64,000 bases of DNA from Rhodovulum tesquicola (GTDB lineage Bacteria > Pseudomonadota > Alphaproteobacteria > Rhodobacterales > Rhodobacteraceae): contig NZ_JAMYDV010000009.1 of the NCBI RefSeq assembly GCF_024128855.1, forward strand, positions 62,001-126,000, given 5' to 3'. This document shows, piece by piece, positions 51,042-60,002 of this stretch; position 1 is the first letter of the stretch; the number at the start of each line of letters is the position of its first letter. Made by a program: the position numbers and the translations under genes. The notes under the pieces were generated by a model. That model saw nothing but the letters and a program-made list of their open reading frames with translations. It was not told the origin of the DNA and did not search any database.

Positions 51042-52262
51042 ATGGAAGGCGCCCTGCCCCTGACCCCGAAGGATGCCCCGGATCTGGCCCGGTTCGACTG
51101 GCAGGACGCGCTGCGGCTGGAGGATCGGCTGGACGAGGACGAGCGGATGCTGCGCGACGCGGCGCGGGCCTTCGCCCGTGACCGGCTGCAGCCCCGCGTG
51201 ACGATGGCCTTTCGCGAGGAACGGGCCGAGCCCGGGCTTTTCGCCGAGATGGGGGAAGCGGGCCTGCTGGGCGTGACGCTGCCCGAGGCCCTTGGCGGAC
51301 TGGGTGCCTCCTATGTGGCCTACGGGCTGATCGCGCGCGAGATCGAGCGGGTGGATTCGGGCTATCGCTCGATGATGAGCGTGCAAGCCTCGCTGGTGAT
51401 CTATCCGATCTTCGCCTACGGCACCGAGGCGCAGCGCCAGCGCTATCTTCCCGGTCTTGCGCGGGGCGAACTGATCGGCTGTTTCGGGCTGACCGAACCC
51501 GATGCGGGAAGCGACCCCGCCGGGATGAAGACGCGGGCCGAGAAGATCGCGGGCGGCTATCGGCTGACCGGCACCAAGACCTGGATATCGAACGCCCCCT
51601 TCGCCGATGTCTTCGTGGTCTGGGCGAAGTCCGAGGCCCATGGCGGCAAGATCCGGGGCTTCGTGCTGGAAAAGGGCATGGCGGGTCTGTCGGCCCCGAA
51701 GATCGAGGGCAAGCTGAGCCTGCGCGCCTCGCCGACGGGCGAGATCGTGATGGAGGGCGTCGAGGTCGGCGAGGATGCGGTGTTGCCGGGCGTCGAGGGT
51801 CTGAAGGGGCCGTTCGGCTGCCTCAACCGGGCGCGCTACGGCATCGCGTGGGGGGTGCTGGGCGCGGCCGAGGCCTGCTGGCACGCTGCGCGCGCCTATG
51901 GGCTGGATCGGCGCCAGTTCGACAAGCCGTTGGCAGGCACGCAGCTCTACCAGAGGAAGCTTGCCGACATGCAGACCGAGATTTCACTGGGGTTGCACGC
52001 CTGCCTTCAGGTCGGCCGGTTGCTGGACGAGGGGCGCGCGGCGCCCGAGATGATCAGCCTCGTCAAGCGGAACAATTGCGGCAAGGCGCTGGAGATCGCG
52101 CGGGCGGCGCGCGACATGCATGGCGGCAACGGGATCTCCGACAGTTTTCCGGTGATGCGCCACATGCTGAACCTCGAAACGGTGAACACCTACGAGGGCA
52201 CGCATGACATCCACGCGCTGATCCTGGGGCGGGCGCAGACCGGGCTGCAGGCGTTCTTCTGA
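51042..52262 (+). CDS. gcdH: Glutaryl-CoA dehydrogenase
   Basis: 406 residues of the acyl-CoA dehydrogenase family. It oxidises and decarboxylates glutaryl-CoA to crotonyl-CoA, in lysine/tryptophan and aromatic breakdown. The catalytic base is E385 in [17 protein letters not shown]; the substrate-specific arginine region [15 protein letters not shown] and the FAD loop [19 protein letters not shown] are present. The [15 protein letters not shown] and MHGGNGISD blocks separate it from ordinary short-chain dehydrogenases. Crotonyl-CoA would enter the ethylmalonyl-CoA pathway, in which mcl1 of this window also acts. Confidence 0.93.
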   Translation: MEGALPLTPKDAPDLARFDWQDALRLEDRLDEDERMLRDAARAFARDRLQPRVTMAFREERAEPGLFAEMGEAGLLGVTLPEALGGLGASYVAYGLIAREIERVDSGYRSMMSVQASLVIYPIFAYGTEAQRQRYLPGLARGELIGCFGLTEPDAGSDPAGMKTRAEKIAGGYRLTGTKTWISNAPFADVFVVWAKSEAHGGKIRGFVLEKGMAGLSAPKIEGKLSLRASPTGEIVMEGVEVGEDAVLPGVEGLKGPFGCLNRARYGIAWGVLGAAEACWHAARAYGLDRRQFDKPLAGTQLYQRKLADMQTEISLGLHACLQVGRLLDEGRAAPEMISLVKRNNCGKALEIARAARDMHGGNGISDSFPVMRHMLNLETVNTYEGTHDIHALILGRAQTGLQAFF

Positions 52263-52293
52263 CGGCCAGAAGCCGCAGGCGGCACGACCGCGC

Positions 52294-52500
52294 TCAGAGA
52301 TAATAGCGGTCGCGGAAGATGTGGCGCACGACATCCTGACGGGTCAGTCCGCGGGCGGCGAGATCCTCGTCGCTGAGCGCGTTCAACCGCTCGATCTGGC
52401 GGGTGCGGGGATGGTGTTCCATCACCCGGACAAGCGCAGCGATGAGGGTGGAGAAGATCGAGCCGGTGCTGCCGGTGATCGTGCTGTCTGCAAGTGCCAT
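52294..52500 (-). CDS. DUF1127 protein
   Basis: 68 residues. The C-terminal DUF1127 (YjiS-like) domain is RQIERLNALSDEDLAARGLTRQDVVRHIF at ~34-63. Short proteins of this family are stress-induced in alphaproteobacteria, and Rhodobacter CcaF1 is an RNA-binding member co-transcribed with CcsR small RNAs. Here the gcdH gene ends only 31 bases beyond its stop, so no such RNAs follow. An AGGAG site precedes ATG 52500. Confidence 0.88.
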   Translation of the reverse strand: MALADSTITGSTGSIFSTLIAALVRVMEHHPRTRQIERLNALSDEDLAARGLTRQDVVRHIFRDRYYL

Positions 52501-52578
52501 CTTGTGGAAACTCCTGTCGATTCACAGATGTTTCCTCCCATGTCCGCGAAAGTAGGACAGATGCGCTGACATGACCAA

Positions 52579-52615
52579 TGCCCGCTGGCAAAGCCCGCCT
52601 TGCACCCAGCGGGCA
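52579..52615. repeat. Perfect 10-bp inverted repeat in a divergent spacer
   Basis: TGCCCGCTGG (52579-52588) and CCAGCGGGCA (52606-52615) are separated by 17 bases, in the 246-base region between the divergent DUF1127 and pyrC genes. No T-run follows on either strand. It may be an operator or part of the leader RNA of one gene. Confidence 0.5.
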
Positions 52616-52746
52616 GCGGAGGTGGGAAATCTCAACCGGATCTTCAGCCTTTCGCGGTTCGGTGCTCCACCCCGGTGCTGCGATTCGCACACAGGCGTCG
52701 TGATCGCCACTGGAAAGCCGTGCGGCGATTGTGTATCGCGCAGCCC

Positions 52747-53787
52747 ATGACACAGCGCCTCACGATCCGCCGCCCCGATGACTGGCACCTGCATCTGCGC
52801 GACGGCGCCATGCTGGCGGGCGTCCTGCCAGAGACGGCACGCGACTTCGCCCGCGCGATCATCATGCCGAACCTGGTGCCGCCGGTGGTCACGGCGCAGG
52901 ACGCGGCCGATTACCGGGCGCGAATCCTCGCCGCACTGCCCGAGGATATGGCCTTCACGCCGCTGATGACGCTGTATCTGACCGAAGAGACCGACCCGAA
53001 GGACGTAGCCGCGGCCCATGCAAGCGGGCTGGTAAGCGCGGTCAAGCTGTACCCGGCGGGCGCGACGACCAATTCGGCCTCGGGCGTGCAGGACTTCGAC
53101 AAGGTCCGCGGCGTGCTGGAGACGATGGCCGGGATCGGCTGTCCGCTTTGCGTGCATGGCGAGGTGACCGACCCCGAGGTGGACATCTTCGACCGCGAGG
53201 CGGTGTTCATCGACCGCGTTCTGGACCCGATCCGCCGGGCGGTGCCGGGGCTGCGCGTGGTGATGGAACACCTGACCACCGCCGACGGGGTGGACTATGT
53301 CCGGGCGCACGAGACGGGGCTGGGCGCGACGATCACCACGCATCACCTGATCATCACCCGCAACCATATCCTGGTCGGCGGGATCAAGCCGCATTACTAC
53401 TGCCTGCCGGTGGCCAAGCGCGCACGCCACCGCGACGCATTGGTGGCCGCCGCCACATCGGGCGACGCCCGGTTCTTCCTCGGCACGGACAGCGCCCCGC
53501 ACAGCGATCCGACCAAGGAGTCGGCCTGCGGTTGCGCCGGCATCTTCTCGGCGACCAACACGCTGTCCTGCCTGGCGGAAGTGTTCGAGCGCGAAGGCGC
53601 GCTGGACCGGCTGGAGGCATTCGCCTCGCTGAACGGCCCGGCCTTCTACCGCCTGGCCCCGAACGCCGAAACGATCACGCTGGTCAAGGGCGCCCCCGTG
53701 GCCTTCCCCGACAAGATCGCGACGGGTGTCGGGCCGGTGACGCTGTTCGACCCCGGCTTCCCCCTGCACTGGCGGGTAGAGCGGTAA
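52747..53787 (+). CDS. pyrC: Dihydroorotase (PyrC type)
   Basis: 346 residues of the homodimeric dihydroorotase type, closing carbamoyl-aspartate to dihydroorotate in pyrimidine synthesis. Metal ligands are H14 and H16 in [10 protein letters not shown], the carbamylated lysine in [13 protein letters not shown] (~98-110), CVHGEV and [12 protein letters not shown] 52747 is chosen because the enzyme starts [16 protein letters not shown]. pyrE follows 73 bases later, so two consecutive pathway genes are adjacent. Confidence 0.96.
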   Translation: MTQRLTIRRPDDWHLHLRDGAMLAGVLPETARDFARAIIMPNLVPPVVTAQDAADYRARILAALPEDMAFTPLMTLYLTEETDPKDVAAAHASGLVSAVKLYPAGATTNSASGVQDFDKVRGVLETMAGIGCPLCVHGEVTDPEVDIFDREAVFIDRVLDPIRRAVPGLRVVMEHLTTADGVDYVRAHETGLGATITTHHLIITRNHILVGGIKPHYYCLPVAKRARHRDALVAAATSGDARFFLGTDSAPHSDPTKESACGCAGIFSATNTLSCLAEVFEREGALDRLEAFASLNGPAFYRLAPNAETITLVKGAPVAFPDKIATGVGPVTLFDPGFPLHWRVER

Positions 53788-53860
53788 GCCGCTTGTTTCC
53801 TTCAACCACTTCGCCGGGACGGCTCGAACCCTCCCGCCGCCAGATCGAGAGGTCCGCGCC

Positions 53861-54538
53861 ATGATCCCCACCGCCTTCCCCGACCAGGCCGAGATTGCCC
53901 GGTTGTCGGCCCGCATGCTGCTGGAGGTGGGCGCGGTGCATTTCAACGCGGAAACGCCGTTCACCCTGGCCTCGGGCCTGCCCTCGCCCACCTATATCGA
54001 CTGCCGCAAGCTCATCTCCTTCCCGCGCATCCGCGCGACCCTGATGGATTTCATGGCCGTGACCGTGATGCGCGAGGCAGGCTTCGAGGCCTTCACCAAT
54101 ATCGCGGGCGGCGAGACCGCGGGCATCCCCTTTGCCGCGCTGGTGGCCGAACGGCTGGCGCTGCCGATGACCTATGTCCGCAAGAAACCCAAGGGCTATG
54201 GCCGCAATGCCCGGATCGAGGGCGTGATGGGCGAAGGCGACCGGGTGCTGCTGGTCGAGGACCTGACCACCGATGGCGGGTCCAAGCTGTCCTTCGTCGA
54301 TGCGATCCGCGAGACCGGCGCGGTCTGCGGGCACACGGCGGTGATCTTCTATTATGGCATCTTCCCGGAAACCGAGGCCACGCTGGCCGCCCATGGGGTG
54401 AAGCTGCACCACCTCTGTACCTGGTGGGATGTGCTGGCCGAGGCCCGCGCGCAGGGCGCGTTCGACGCGGCCACGCTGGCCGAGGTCGAGGCCTTCCTGA
54501 CCGCACCTCGGGACTGGCAGGCGGCCCGACAAAAATAG
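53861..54538 (+). CDS. pyrE: Orotate phosphoribosyltransferase
   Basis: 225 residues, converting orotate and PRPP to orotidine monophosphate. The PRPP-binding motif is [14 protein letters not shown] near 128-141; [18 protein letters not shown] is the flexible catalytic loop with its lysines, and [18 protein letters not shown] is the orotate-binding start. Length is typical of the bacterial type. It follows pyrC on the same strand. Confidence 0.96.
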   Translation: MIPTAFPDQAEIARLSARMLLEVGAVHFNAETPFTLASGLPSPTYIDCRKLISFPRIRATLMDFMAVTVMREAGFEAFTNIAGGETAGIPFAALVAERLALPMTYVRKKPKGYGRNARIEGVMGEGDRVLLVEDLTTDGGSKLSFVDAIRETGAVCGHTAVIFYYGIFPETEATLAAHGVKLHHLCTWWDVLAEARAQGAFDAATLAEVEAFLTAPRDWQAARQK

Positions 54539-54604
54539 CCGGGGACGGCGCTGTGGATGGCTTGGGGAAAACTCGCCCGGAGAATCGCTCGCGCAACCAA
54601 GGTT

Positions 54605-54632
54605 TTGCGGTTATCCTGAGTTGAGATACAAC
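54605..54632 (+). promoter_or_regulatory. Candidate promoter of dnaB
   Basis: TTGCGG (54605-54610), a 16-base spacer and TACAAC (54627-54632), about 130 bases before the dnaB ATG in the 223-base pyrE-dnaB spacer. It is a moderate match only. Confidence 0.35.
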
Positions 54633-54761
54633 CTGCAGGGGTGGCTGAGGTTACCCACAGGCCATGCACAGCTGTCGCGCCGCGTTCTCCACCATCTTCT
54701 TGCCATGTCGCGCGGCGGTCTCTTGCGCTAGGCAGGCCGGACCAGAATCCAGGGGCAGGCG

Positions 54762-56258
54762 ATGAACGAGATCAGATCGATCCAAACGGGCGGGACCGAG
54801 GACGAGGCCGGCACCCTGCCGCACAACATCGAGGCCGAGCAGCAATTGCTGGGCGCGATCCTGACCAATAACGACGTCTTCGACCGGATCGCGTCGATCA
54901 TCCAAGCGCATCATTTCTACGAGCCGGTCCACCAGCGCATCTACGAGATTGCCGCCGCGCGCATCCAGAAGAATGCGCTGGCCTCGCCGGTGACGCTCAA
55001 GGCGTTTCTCGCGGATGACGAGGGGCTGAAGGAACTGGGCGGGCCGGCCTATCTGGCGCGTCTTGCGGGCGCGGCGATCTCGACCTTCGCGGCGCGCGAT
55101 TACGCCCAGATGATCTACGATTTCGCGATCCGGCGCGAGTTGATCCGGCTTGGCCGCGACATCTCGGACAAGGCGGCCAAGGTCGATATCTCGTCCGAGC
55201 CGCGCGCCCAGATCGTCGAGGCCGAACAGGCGCTTTACAAGCTGGGCGAACAGGGCCAGTCCGAAAGCGGGTTCCAGTCCTTCCTCAAGGCCGTGACCGA
55301 CGCGGTGAACGTCGCCAATGCCGCCTATCAGCGCGACGGTCAGCTTTCGGGCGTCTCGACGGGCCTTGTCGACCTGGACCGCAAGCTGGGCGGGCTGCAC
55401 CGGTCGGATTTGCTGATCCTCGCGGGCCGCCCGTCGATGGGCAAGACCTCGCTGGCCACCAATATCGCGTTCAACGTCGCGAAAGCCTATCGCCGGGGGC
55501 GGCAGCCCGACGGGTCCGAGGGCGCGGTCGATGGCGGCGTCGTCGGCTTCTTCAGCCTCGAGATGAGCGCCGAACAGCTTGCCGCGCGGATCCTGTCCGA
55601 GGCGTCCGAAGTGCCCAGCGAACAGATCCGCCGCGGCGACATGACCGAGGTCGAATTCCGCCGCTTCGTCGAGGCCGCCAAAGCGCTGGAAGCCTGCCCA
55701 CTGTTCATCGACGACACGCCCGCCCTGCCGATCAGCCAGTTGGCCGCCCGCGCGCGGCGGCTGAAGCGGACCCACGGGCTGGATGTGCTGGTCGTCGACT
55801 ATCTTCAACTCGTCCGTCCCGCCACGGCCAAGGACAGCCGGGTGAACGAGGTTTCCGAGATCACGCAGGGGCTCAAGGCCATCGCCAAGGAACTGGACAT
55901 CCCGGTGATCGCCCTGTCGCAGCTGTCGCGTCAGGTCGAAAGCCGCGAGGACAAGCGCCCGCAACTGTCCGACCTGCGGGAATCCGGTTCGATCGAACAG
56001 GACGCCGATGTGGTGATGTTCGTCTACCGCGACGAATACTACAAGGAACGCGAGAAACCCGGCGAGGACAATCTCGAAGCCATGGCCAAGTGGCAGGAGG
56101 TCATGGAACGCTGCCATGGCAAGGCCGAGGTCATCATCGGCAAGCAGCGTCATGGCCCGATCGGCACGGTGGAACTCAGCTTCGAGGGCCGGTTTACCCG
56201 CTTCGGCAATCTGGTGAAGCCCTGGCAGCAGGGTCATGGCGACACGGACGGTTTCTGA
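54762..56258 (+). CDS. dnaB: Replicative DNA helicase
   Basis: 498 residues. The N-terminal helical domain (TLPHNIEAEQQLLGAILTNN) contacts primase; the RecA-like motor has Walker A AGRPSMGKTSLA near 221-232, GFFSLEMSAEQLAARIL, the Walker B region VLVVDYLQLV, SQLSRQVE and the arginine-finger region ELSFEGRFTRF at the end. It unwinds DNA at the replication fork as a hexamer. No intein is present. The following gene is broken by frame changes. Confidence 0.97.
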   Translation: MNEIRSIQTGGTEDEAGTLPHNIEAEQQLLGAILTNNDVFDRIASIIQAHHFYEPVHQRIYEIAAARIQKNALASPVTLKAFLADDEGLKELGGPAYLARLAGAAISTFAARDYAQMIYDFAIRRELIRLGRDISDKAAKVDISSEPRAQIVEAEQALYKLGEQGQSESGFQSFLKAVTDAVNVANAAYQRDGQLSGVSTGLVDLDRKLGGLHRSDLLILAGRPSMGKTSLATNIAFNVAKAYRRGRQPDGSEGAVDGGVVGFFSLEMSAEQLAARILSEASEVPSEQIRRGDMTEVEFRRFVEAAKALEACPLFIDDTPALPISQLAARARRLKRTHGLDVLVVDYLQLVRPATAKDSRVNEVSEITQGLKAIAKELDIPVIALSQLSRQVESREDKRPQLSDLRESGSIEQDADVVMFVYRDEYYKEREKPGEDNLEAMAKWQEVMERCHGKAEVIIGKQRHGPIGTVELSFEGRFTRFGNLVKPWQQGHGDTDGF

Positions 56259-56387
56259 CCGAAGCCCCGAAGGCACAAGGTGTTCGCGTCGCGGTGTCCA
56301 GCCCGGAAATGAGGCTTCGATCATCCCTTCGCTGCGGCGGGATTGCACCCTGGGCTTCTGGCAGGGGAACCGGCAGGGGGCGGGCGC

Positions 56388-57179
56388 ATGGCGAAAAACG
56401 ACAGCCTTCTGGCGGCCTGGCACCTGCGGGTCTTGGCGCTGCAGCCGGGGCACGGGAATCGCGGACAATCCCGGAAGGCGGCGACACCGAGGGGGGCGTC
56501 CGTCTGCTTCCGGCTTGCCTGCCGGACGGGACATCCGCTGGAATTCGTGATCGAGGGCAGCCCCGGGCATCCGTTTTCCGAGGGCAATGCCCGGGTGACC
56601 CTACCGATTGGAACGATGCCCGCCCTGCTGCCACCACCGCCGCACGCCCCCGCATCCCCCACCGGCCGCAGCCCCGGCCGCGCAACCGGTTGCTGCCCTG
56701 CCCGATCCCGGAACCACAGCGATGGACGAGGATGCGGACGACCGCGAGGACAGCGCCGAGAGCGTCGAGACCGCCATGCCGTCCCGCCGCCGCGACCGAC
56801 CGTCCCGATCACGCTGGGCATCGACGATGCGGACGCGCTCGCCCTCGCCCGCGAGATCGCAGGCCCCATCCTCGAAGCGGTGCGCGCGATCGAGGGCGAG
56901 CCCCCCGAACTGCAAGCCGGCCGGATCGCGCTGGCCCGCGAAAAGGCGCTGCTGTTCACCCGGCTCTGCGGCAGCGCCTATTTCGGCCCGACCGGATGCA
57001 GCGGCGTGGTCTTCGCGCTTGCCGGCGACAGCGCGCTGCCGGTTTTCGGAGATGGAGACCTGTTCTCGACCAAGGGGCTGTCGGTTTCCGAAGCGGGCGC
57101 ACTGGACGGCTGGACTGCGCCTGTCGCAGAGACCGGCGAGACCTTGATCTGGACCGGCGCCCGCCACGAACGGCGCTGA
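56388..57179 (+). pseudogene. Frameshifted gene of unknown function between dnaB and alr
   Basis: Three stretches with coding-like codon use lie in alternating frames: 56388 to about 56660 (MAKNDSLLAAWHLRVLAL...), about 56630-56795 in the +1 frame (PPAAAPAAQPVAALPDPG, MDEDADDREDSAESVETAMPS), and about 56797-57179 back in the first frame (ITLGIDDADALALAREIAGP to [11 protein letters not shown]). Two compensating single-base changes, the first near the C-runs around 56650-56665, would join them into one protein of about 260 residues with an acidic, Pro/Ala-rich linker. I do not recognise the product. Either the gene is decayed or the sequence has two indel errors. Confidence 0.45.
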
Positions 57180-57243
57180 ACATGGCGACCGAAAACCGGA
57201 ATCCGCCTTGACGTATGCCCCGCCCCTGTCGGAAACAGCGCCC

Positions 57244-58296
57244 ATGGCCAGCGGACTGCTTACCATCGACCACGACGCGATCGCGCGCAACTGGACCGCC
57301 CTTGACCGCGCCAGCGGCCCGGGCGTCGAAACCGCGGCAGTCGTCAAGGCCGACGCCTACGGGCTCGGCGCGGCCGAGGTCGCGCGCACACTTGCCCGCG
57401 CCGGTGCCCGCCGCTTTTTCGTCGCCGTGGCCGAGGAGGGCGCCGCGATCCGCGCCGCCCTTGGCCCCGGCCCCGAGATCGGCGTCTTCGGCGGCCACAT
57501 GGCGGGCGATACCGGCCTGATCGCCGATCTGGGCCTCGTGCCCATGCTGAATTCGCCCGAGCAGTTTGCCCGCCACCTTGCCGCGCTGCCGGGCCACCCT
57601 TTCGGCATCCAGCTCGATTCCGGCATGAACCGTCTGGGGATGGAACCCGGCGACTGGGCCGCGATCCGCGCCGACGCGCTGGCCGCCGGGCCGCGGCTCA
57701 TCATGAGCCACCTCGCCTGCTCCGACGAGGACACGACCGGCTTCAACCGAAAACAACTCGCCTGTTTCCGCGAGATGACCGAGGGCTGCGGCGTGCCGCG
57801 CTCGCTTTCGGCCACGGGCGGCATCCTGTTGGGCCCCGACTATCACTTCGAGATCACCCGCCCCGGCATCGGCCTTTACGGCGCGCTTCCCTTCGCCGAG
57901 GCCGCGCCCGTGCTGCGCCTGTCGCTGCCGGTGATCCAGATCCGCGCGGTCGAGTCCGGCGAAAGCGTCGGCTATGGCTGCACCTGGACCGCCGACACCC
58001 GCCGCATCGTCGCCACCGTCGCGGGCGGCTATGCCGATGGCATCCTGCGCTATCTGACGAACCGCGGCACGCTCTGGGCCGATGGCTGCCCCTGCCCGAT
58101 CCTCGGCCGAGTCTCGATGGATCTCATCACCGCCGATATCACCGACCTGCCCGACAGCCCCGACGCGCTAGACCTGATCGGCCCGGACCAGAGCGTGGAC
58201 GAAGTCGCCGCCGCCGCCCGGACCATCGGCTACGAGGTGCTTACCAGCCTCGGCCCGCGCTACTGCCGCCGCCATGTCGGCGCGGCCGCGCCATGA
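57244..58296 (+). CDS. alr: Alanine racemase
   Basis: 350 residues. It makes D-alanine for peptidoglycan with pyridoxal phosphate. The cofactor lysine is K35 in [10 protein letters not shown], the second catalytic base a tyrosine in [10 protein letters not shown] (~245), and [14 protein letters not shown] is the C-terminal domain signature. ATG 57244 ([17 protein letters not shown]) matches the family start; a TTG at 57208 would add 12 residues. Its stop overlaps mlaE by four bases. It may share D-alanine supply with the D-amino-acid transaminase at 28.6 kb. Confidence 0.94.
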   Translation: MASGLLTIDHDAIARNWTALDRASGPGVETAAVVKADAYGLGAAEVARTLARAGARRFFVAVAEEGAAIRAALGPGPEIGVFGGHMAGDTGLIADLGLVPMLNSPEQFARHLAALPGHPFGIQLDSGMNRLGMEPGDWAAIRADALAAGPRLIMSHLACSDEDTTGFNRKQLACFREMTEGCGVPRSLSATGGILLGPDYHFEITRPGIGLYGALPFAEAAPVLRLSLPVIQIRAVESGESVGYGCTWTADTRRIVATVAGGYADGILRYLTNRGTLWADGCPCPILGRVSMDLITADITDLPDSPDALDLIGPDQSVDEVAAAARTIGYEVLTSLGPRYCRRHVGAAAP

Positions 58297-59072
58297 TCCT
58301 CGCCCCGGTCGCCGCCATCGGCCGCTCGACGCTGGCGGGGCTCGCAGCCCTTGGCCGGATCGCGATCTTTCTCGTGGCGACGATTGCGGCGATGCTCCGC
58401 CCGCCTTTCTACCTCCGCGAATTCCTTCAGGCGCTCTGGGCGATCGGTTACAATTCGCTGCCCGTTGTGGCGCTGACGGCCCTGTTTACCGGCGGCGCGC
58501 TGGCCTTGCAGATCTACGAAGGCGGCGCACGTTTCAACGCCTCGCAGGTCGTTCCCTCGATAGTCGCCATCGGCATGGTGCGCGAGCTTGGCCCGGTGCT
58601 GGGCGGGCTGATGGTCGCCGCGCGCGTGGCCTCGTCCATTGCGGCCGAGATCGGCACGATGAAGGTGACCGAACAGATCGACGCGCTGGTGACGCTGTCC
58701 ACCGACCCGATGCGCTATCTGACCGTCCCGCGCGTGCTGGCGGCGACCATCGCCCTGCCGGTGCTGGTCGCGGTGGGCGATTCCATCGGCATCCTGGGCG
58801 GCTATCTGGTCGGCACCGGGCGGCTTGAACTGAACGCCGCCGCCTATCTCAAGACCACGGTCGAGTATCTCACGCTCTGGGACGTGACCTCGGGGCTGAT
58901 CAAGGGCGCGGTCTTCGGCTTCATCGTGGCGCTGGTGGGCTGCTATTTCGGGATGAATTCCGAGCGCGGCGCGCAGGGCGTGGGGCGGGCCACGAAATCG
59001 GCGGTGGTGACGGCCTCGGTGATGATCCTGGCCACCAACTACCTGCTGACCGAACTGTTCTTCTCCGCATGA
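58293..59072 (+). CDS. mlaE: MlaE-family lipid ABC transporter permease
   Basis: 259 residues with five or six membrane helices. Family blocks are [57 protein letters not shown] and [24 protein letters not shown]. With MlaF it moves phospholipids between the membranes to keep the outer membrane asymmetric. It overlaps alr (ATGA) and mlaF (ATGA). The substrate-binding MlaD gene does not follow directly and is not in the window. Confidence 0.93.
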   Translation: MILAPVAAIGRSTLAGLAALGRIAIFLVATIAAMLRPPFYLREFLQALWAIGYNSLPVVALTALFTGGALALQIYEGGARFNASQVVPSIVAIGMVRELGPVLGGLMVAARVASSIAAEIGTMKVTEQIDALVTLSTDPMRYLTVPRVLAATIALPVLVAVGDSIGILGGYLVGTGRLELNAAAYLKTTVEYLTLWDVTSGLIKGAVFGFIVALVGCYFGMNSERGAQGVGRATKSAVVTASVMILATNYLLTELFFSA

Positions 59073-59815
59073 TCGCGCTGTCCGGCCTTCACAAAAGCTT
59101 CGGCGCCAACCGCGTGCTGCGCGGCGTCGACCTGACCGTGCCGAAGGGCGAAAGCATGGTCGTCATCGGCGGCTCGGGCACCGGCAAGTCGGTGCTGCTG
59201 AAATGCATCCTCGGGCTGGTGAAGCCCGATGCCGGCACGATCCGGATCGACGGGCAGGATGCCGCCAGCCTTGACCGCGACGCCTTTCTCGCGCGGTTCG
59301 GGATGCTGTTCCAGGGCGGCGCGCTGTTCGATTCGCTGTCCGTCTGGCAGAACGTGGCCTTCCGGCTCTTGCGCGGCCCCGGGAAACGCCCCAAGGCCGA
59401 GGCGCGCGAGATCGCCATCGAGAAACTGCGCCGCGTCGGCCTGAAACCCGAGGTGGCCGACCTCTACCCCGCCGAGCTGTCGGGCGGCATGCAGAAACGC
59501 GTCGGCCTTGCCCGCGCCATCGCCGCCGAGCCGGAAATCATATTCTTCGACGAACCCACCACCGGGCTCGATCCGATCATGGCCGGTGTCATCAACGAAC
59601 TGATCCGCGAGATCGTGGTCGAGATGGGCGCCACCGCGATGACCATCACCCATGACATGACCAGCGTGCGCGCCATCGCCGACGACGTCGCGATGCTCCA
59701 TGACGGGGTGATCCAGTGGACCGGCCCGGTCAAGGACATGGACGCGGCGCCGGACCCCTATCTGCAACAATTCATCCACGGCCGCGCCGAAGGCCCGATC
59801 GAATCGGTGCGCTAG
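59069..59815 (+). CDS. mlaF: MlaF-family lipid ABC transporter ATP-binding protein
   Basis: 248 residues. Walker A GGSGTGKSVLL near 34-44, signature LSGGMQKRVGLARA, Walker B IIFFDEPTTGLDPI and switch histidine in TITHDMTSV. The GGMQKR form of the signature is typical of Mla/Mkl/Ttg2A ATPases. It starts inside the mlaE stop and ends 10 bases before a copy of the dispersed repeat. Confidence 0.94.
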   Translation: MIALSGLHKSFGANRVLRGVDLTVPKGESMVVIGGSGTGKSVLLKCILGLVKPDAGTIRIDGQDAASLDRDAFLARFGMLFQGGALFDSLSVWQNVAFRLLRGPGKRPKAEAREIAIEKLRRVGLKPEVADLYPAELSGGMQKRVGLARAIAAEPEIIFFDEPTTGLDPIMAGVINELIREIVVEMGATAMTITHDMTSVRAIADDVAMLHDGVIQWTGPVKDMDAAPDPYLQQFIHGRAEGPIESVR

Positions 59816-59825
59816 CCGCTTCCTC

Positions 59826-59889
59826 CTTCTTCTGGCCCGAAATATCCCGGGGGAGTCGCCCGGAACGGGCGACGGGGGCAGCGCCCCCC
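59826..59889 (+). repeat. Dispersed 3'-end repeat, copy 6 (variant stem)
   Basis: CTTCTTCTGGCC starts 10 bases after the mlaF stop, then GAAATATCCCGGGGGA, the hairpin GTCGCCCG-GAA-CGGGCGAC (59855-59873) and the hairpin around GGGGGCAGCGCCCCC (59874-59889). The middle stem differs in sequence and length from GTCC/GGAC of copies 3 and 4 yet pairs fully. The remaining spacer to radA (59890-60002) is GC-rich with no gene. Confidence 0.85.
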
Positions 59890-60002
59890 GCGGCCGGCGG
59901 CCGCGCCATGCCCAACCCCGGACAAGCGGGGCGAAAGCCCCGCGCGGGCCGGGGGCGGGAGCACCCCCTTGCCCGGCGCGCGTCCTTCCGCCAAGAAAGG
60001 CC

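Noticed and set aside
52263-52500. A ccaF1-CcsR type operon with small RNAs after the DUF1127 gene.
   Set aside because: Only 31 bases lie between its stop and the convergent gcdH gene, and no CUCCUCCC-type hairpin loops are seen there.
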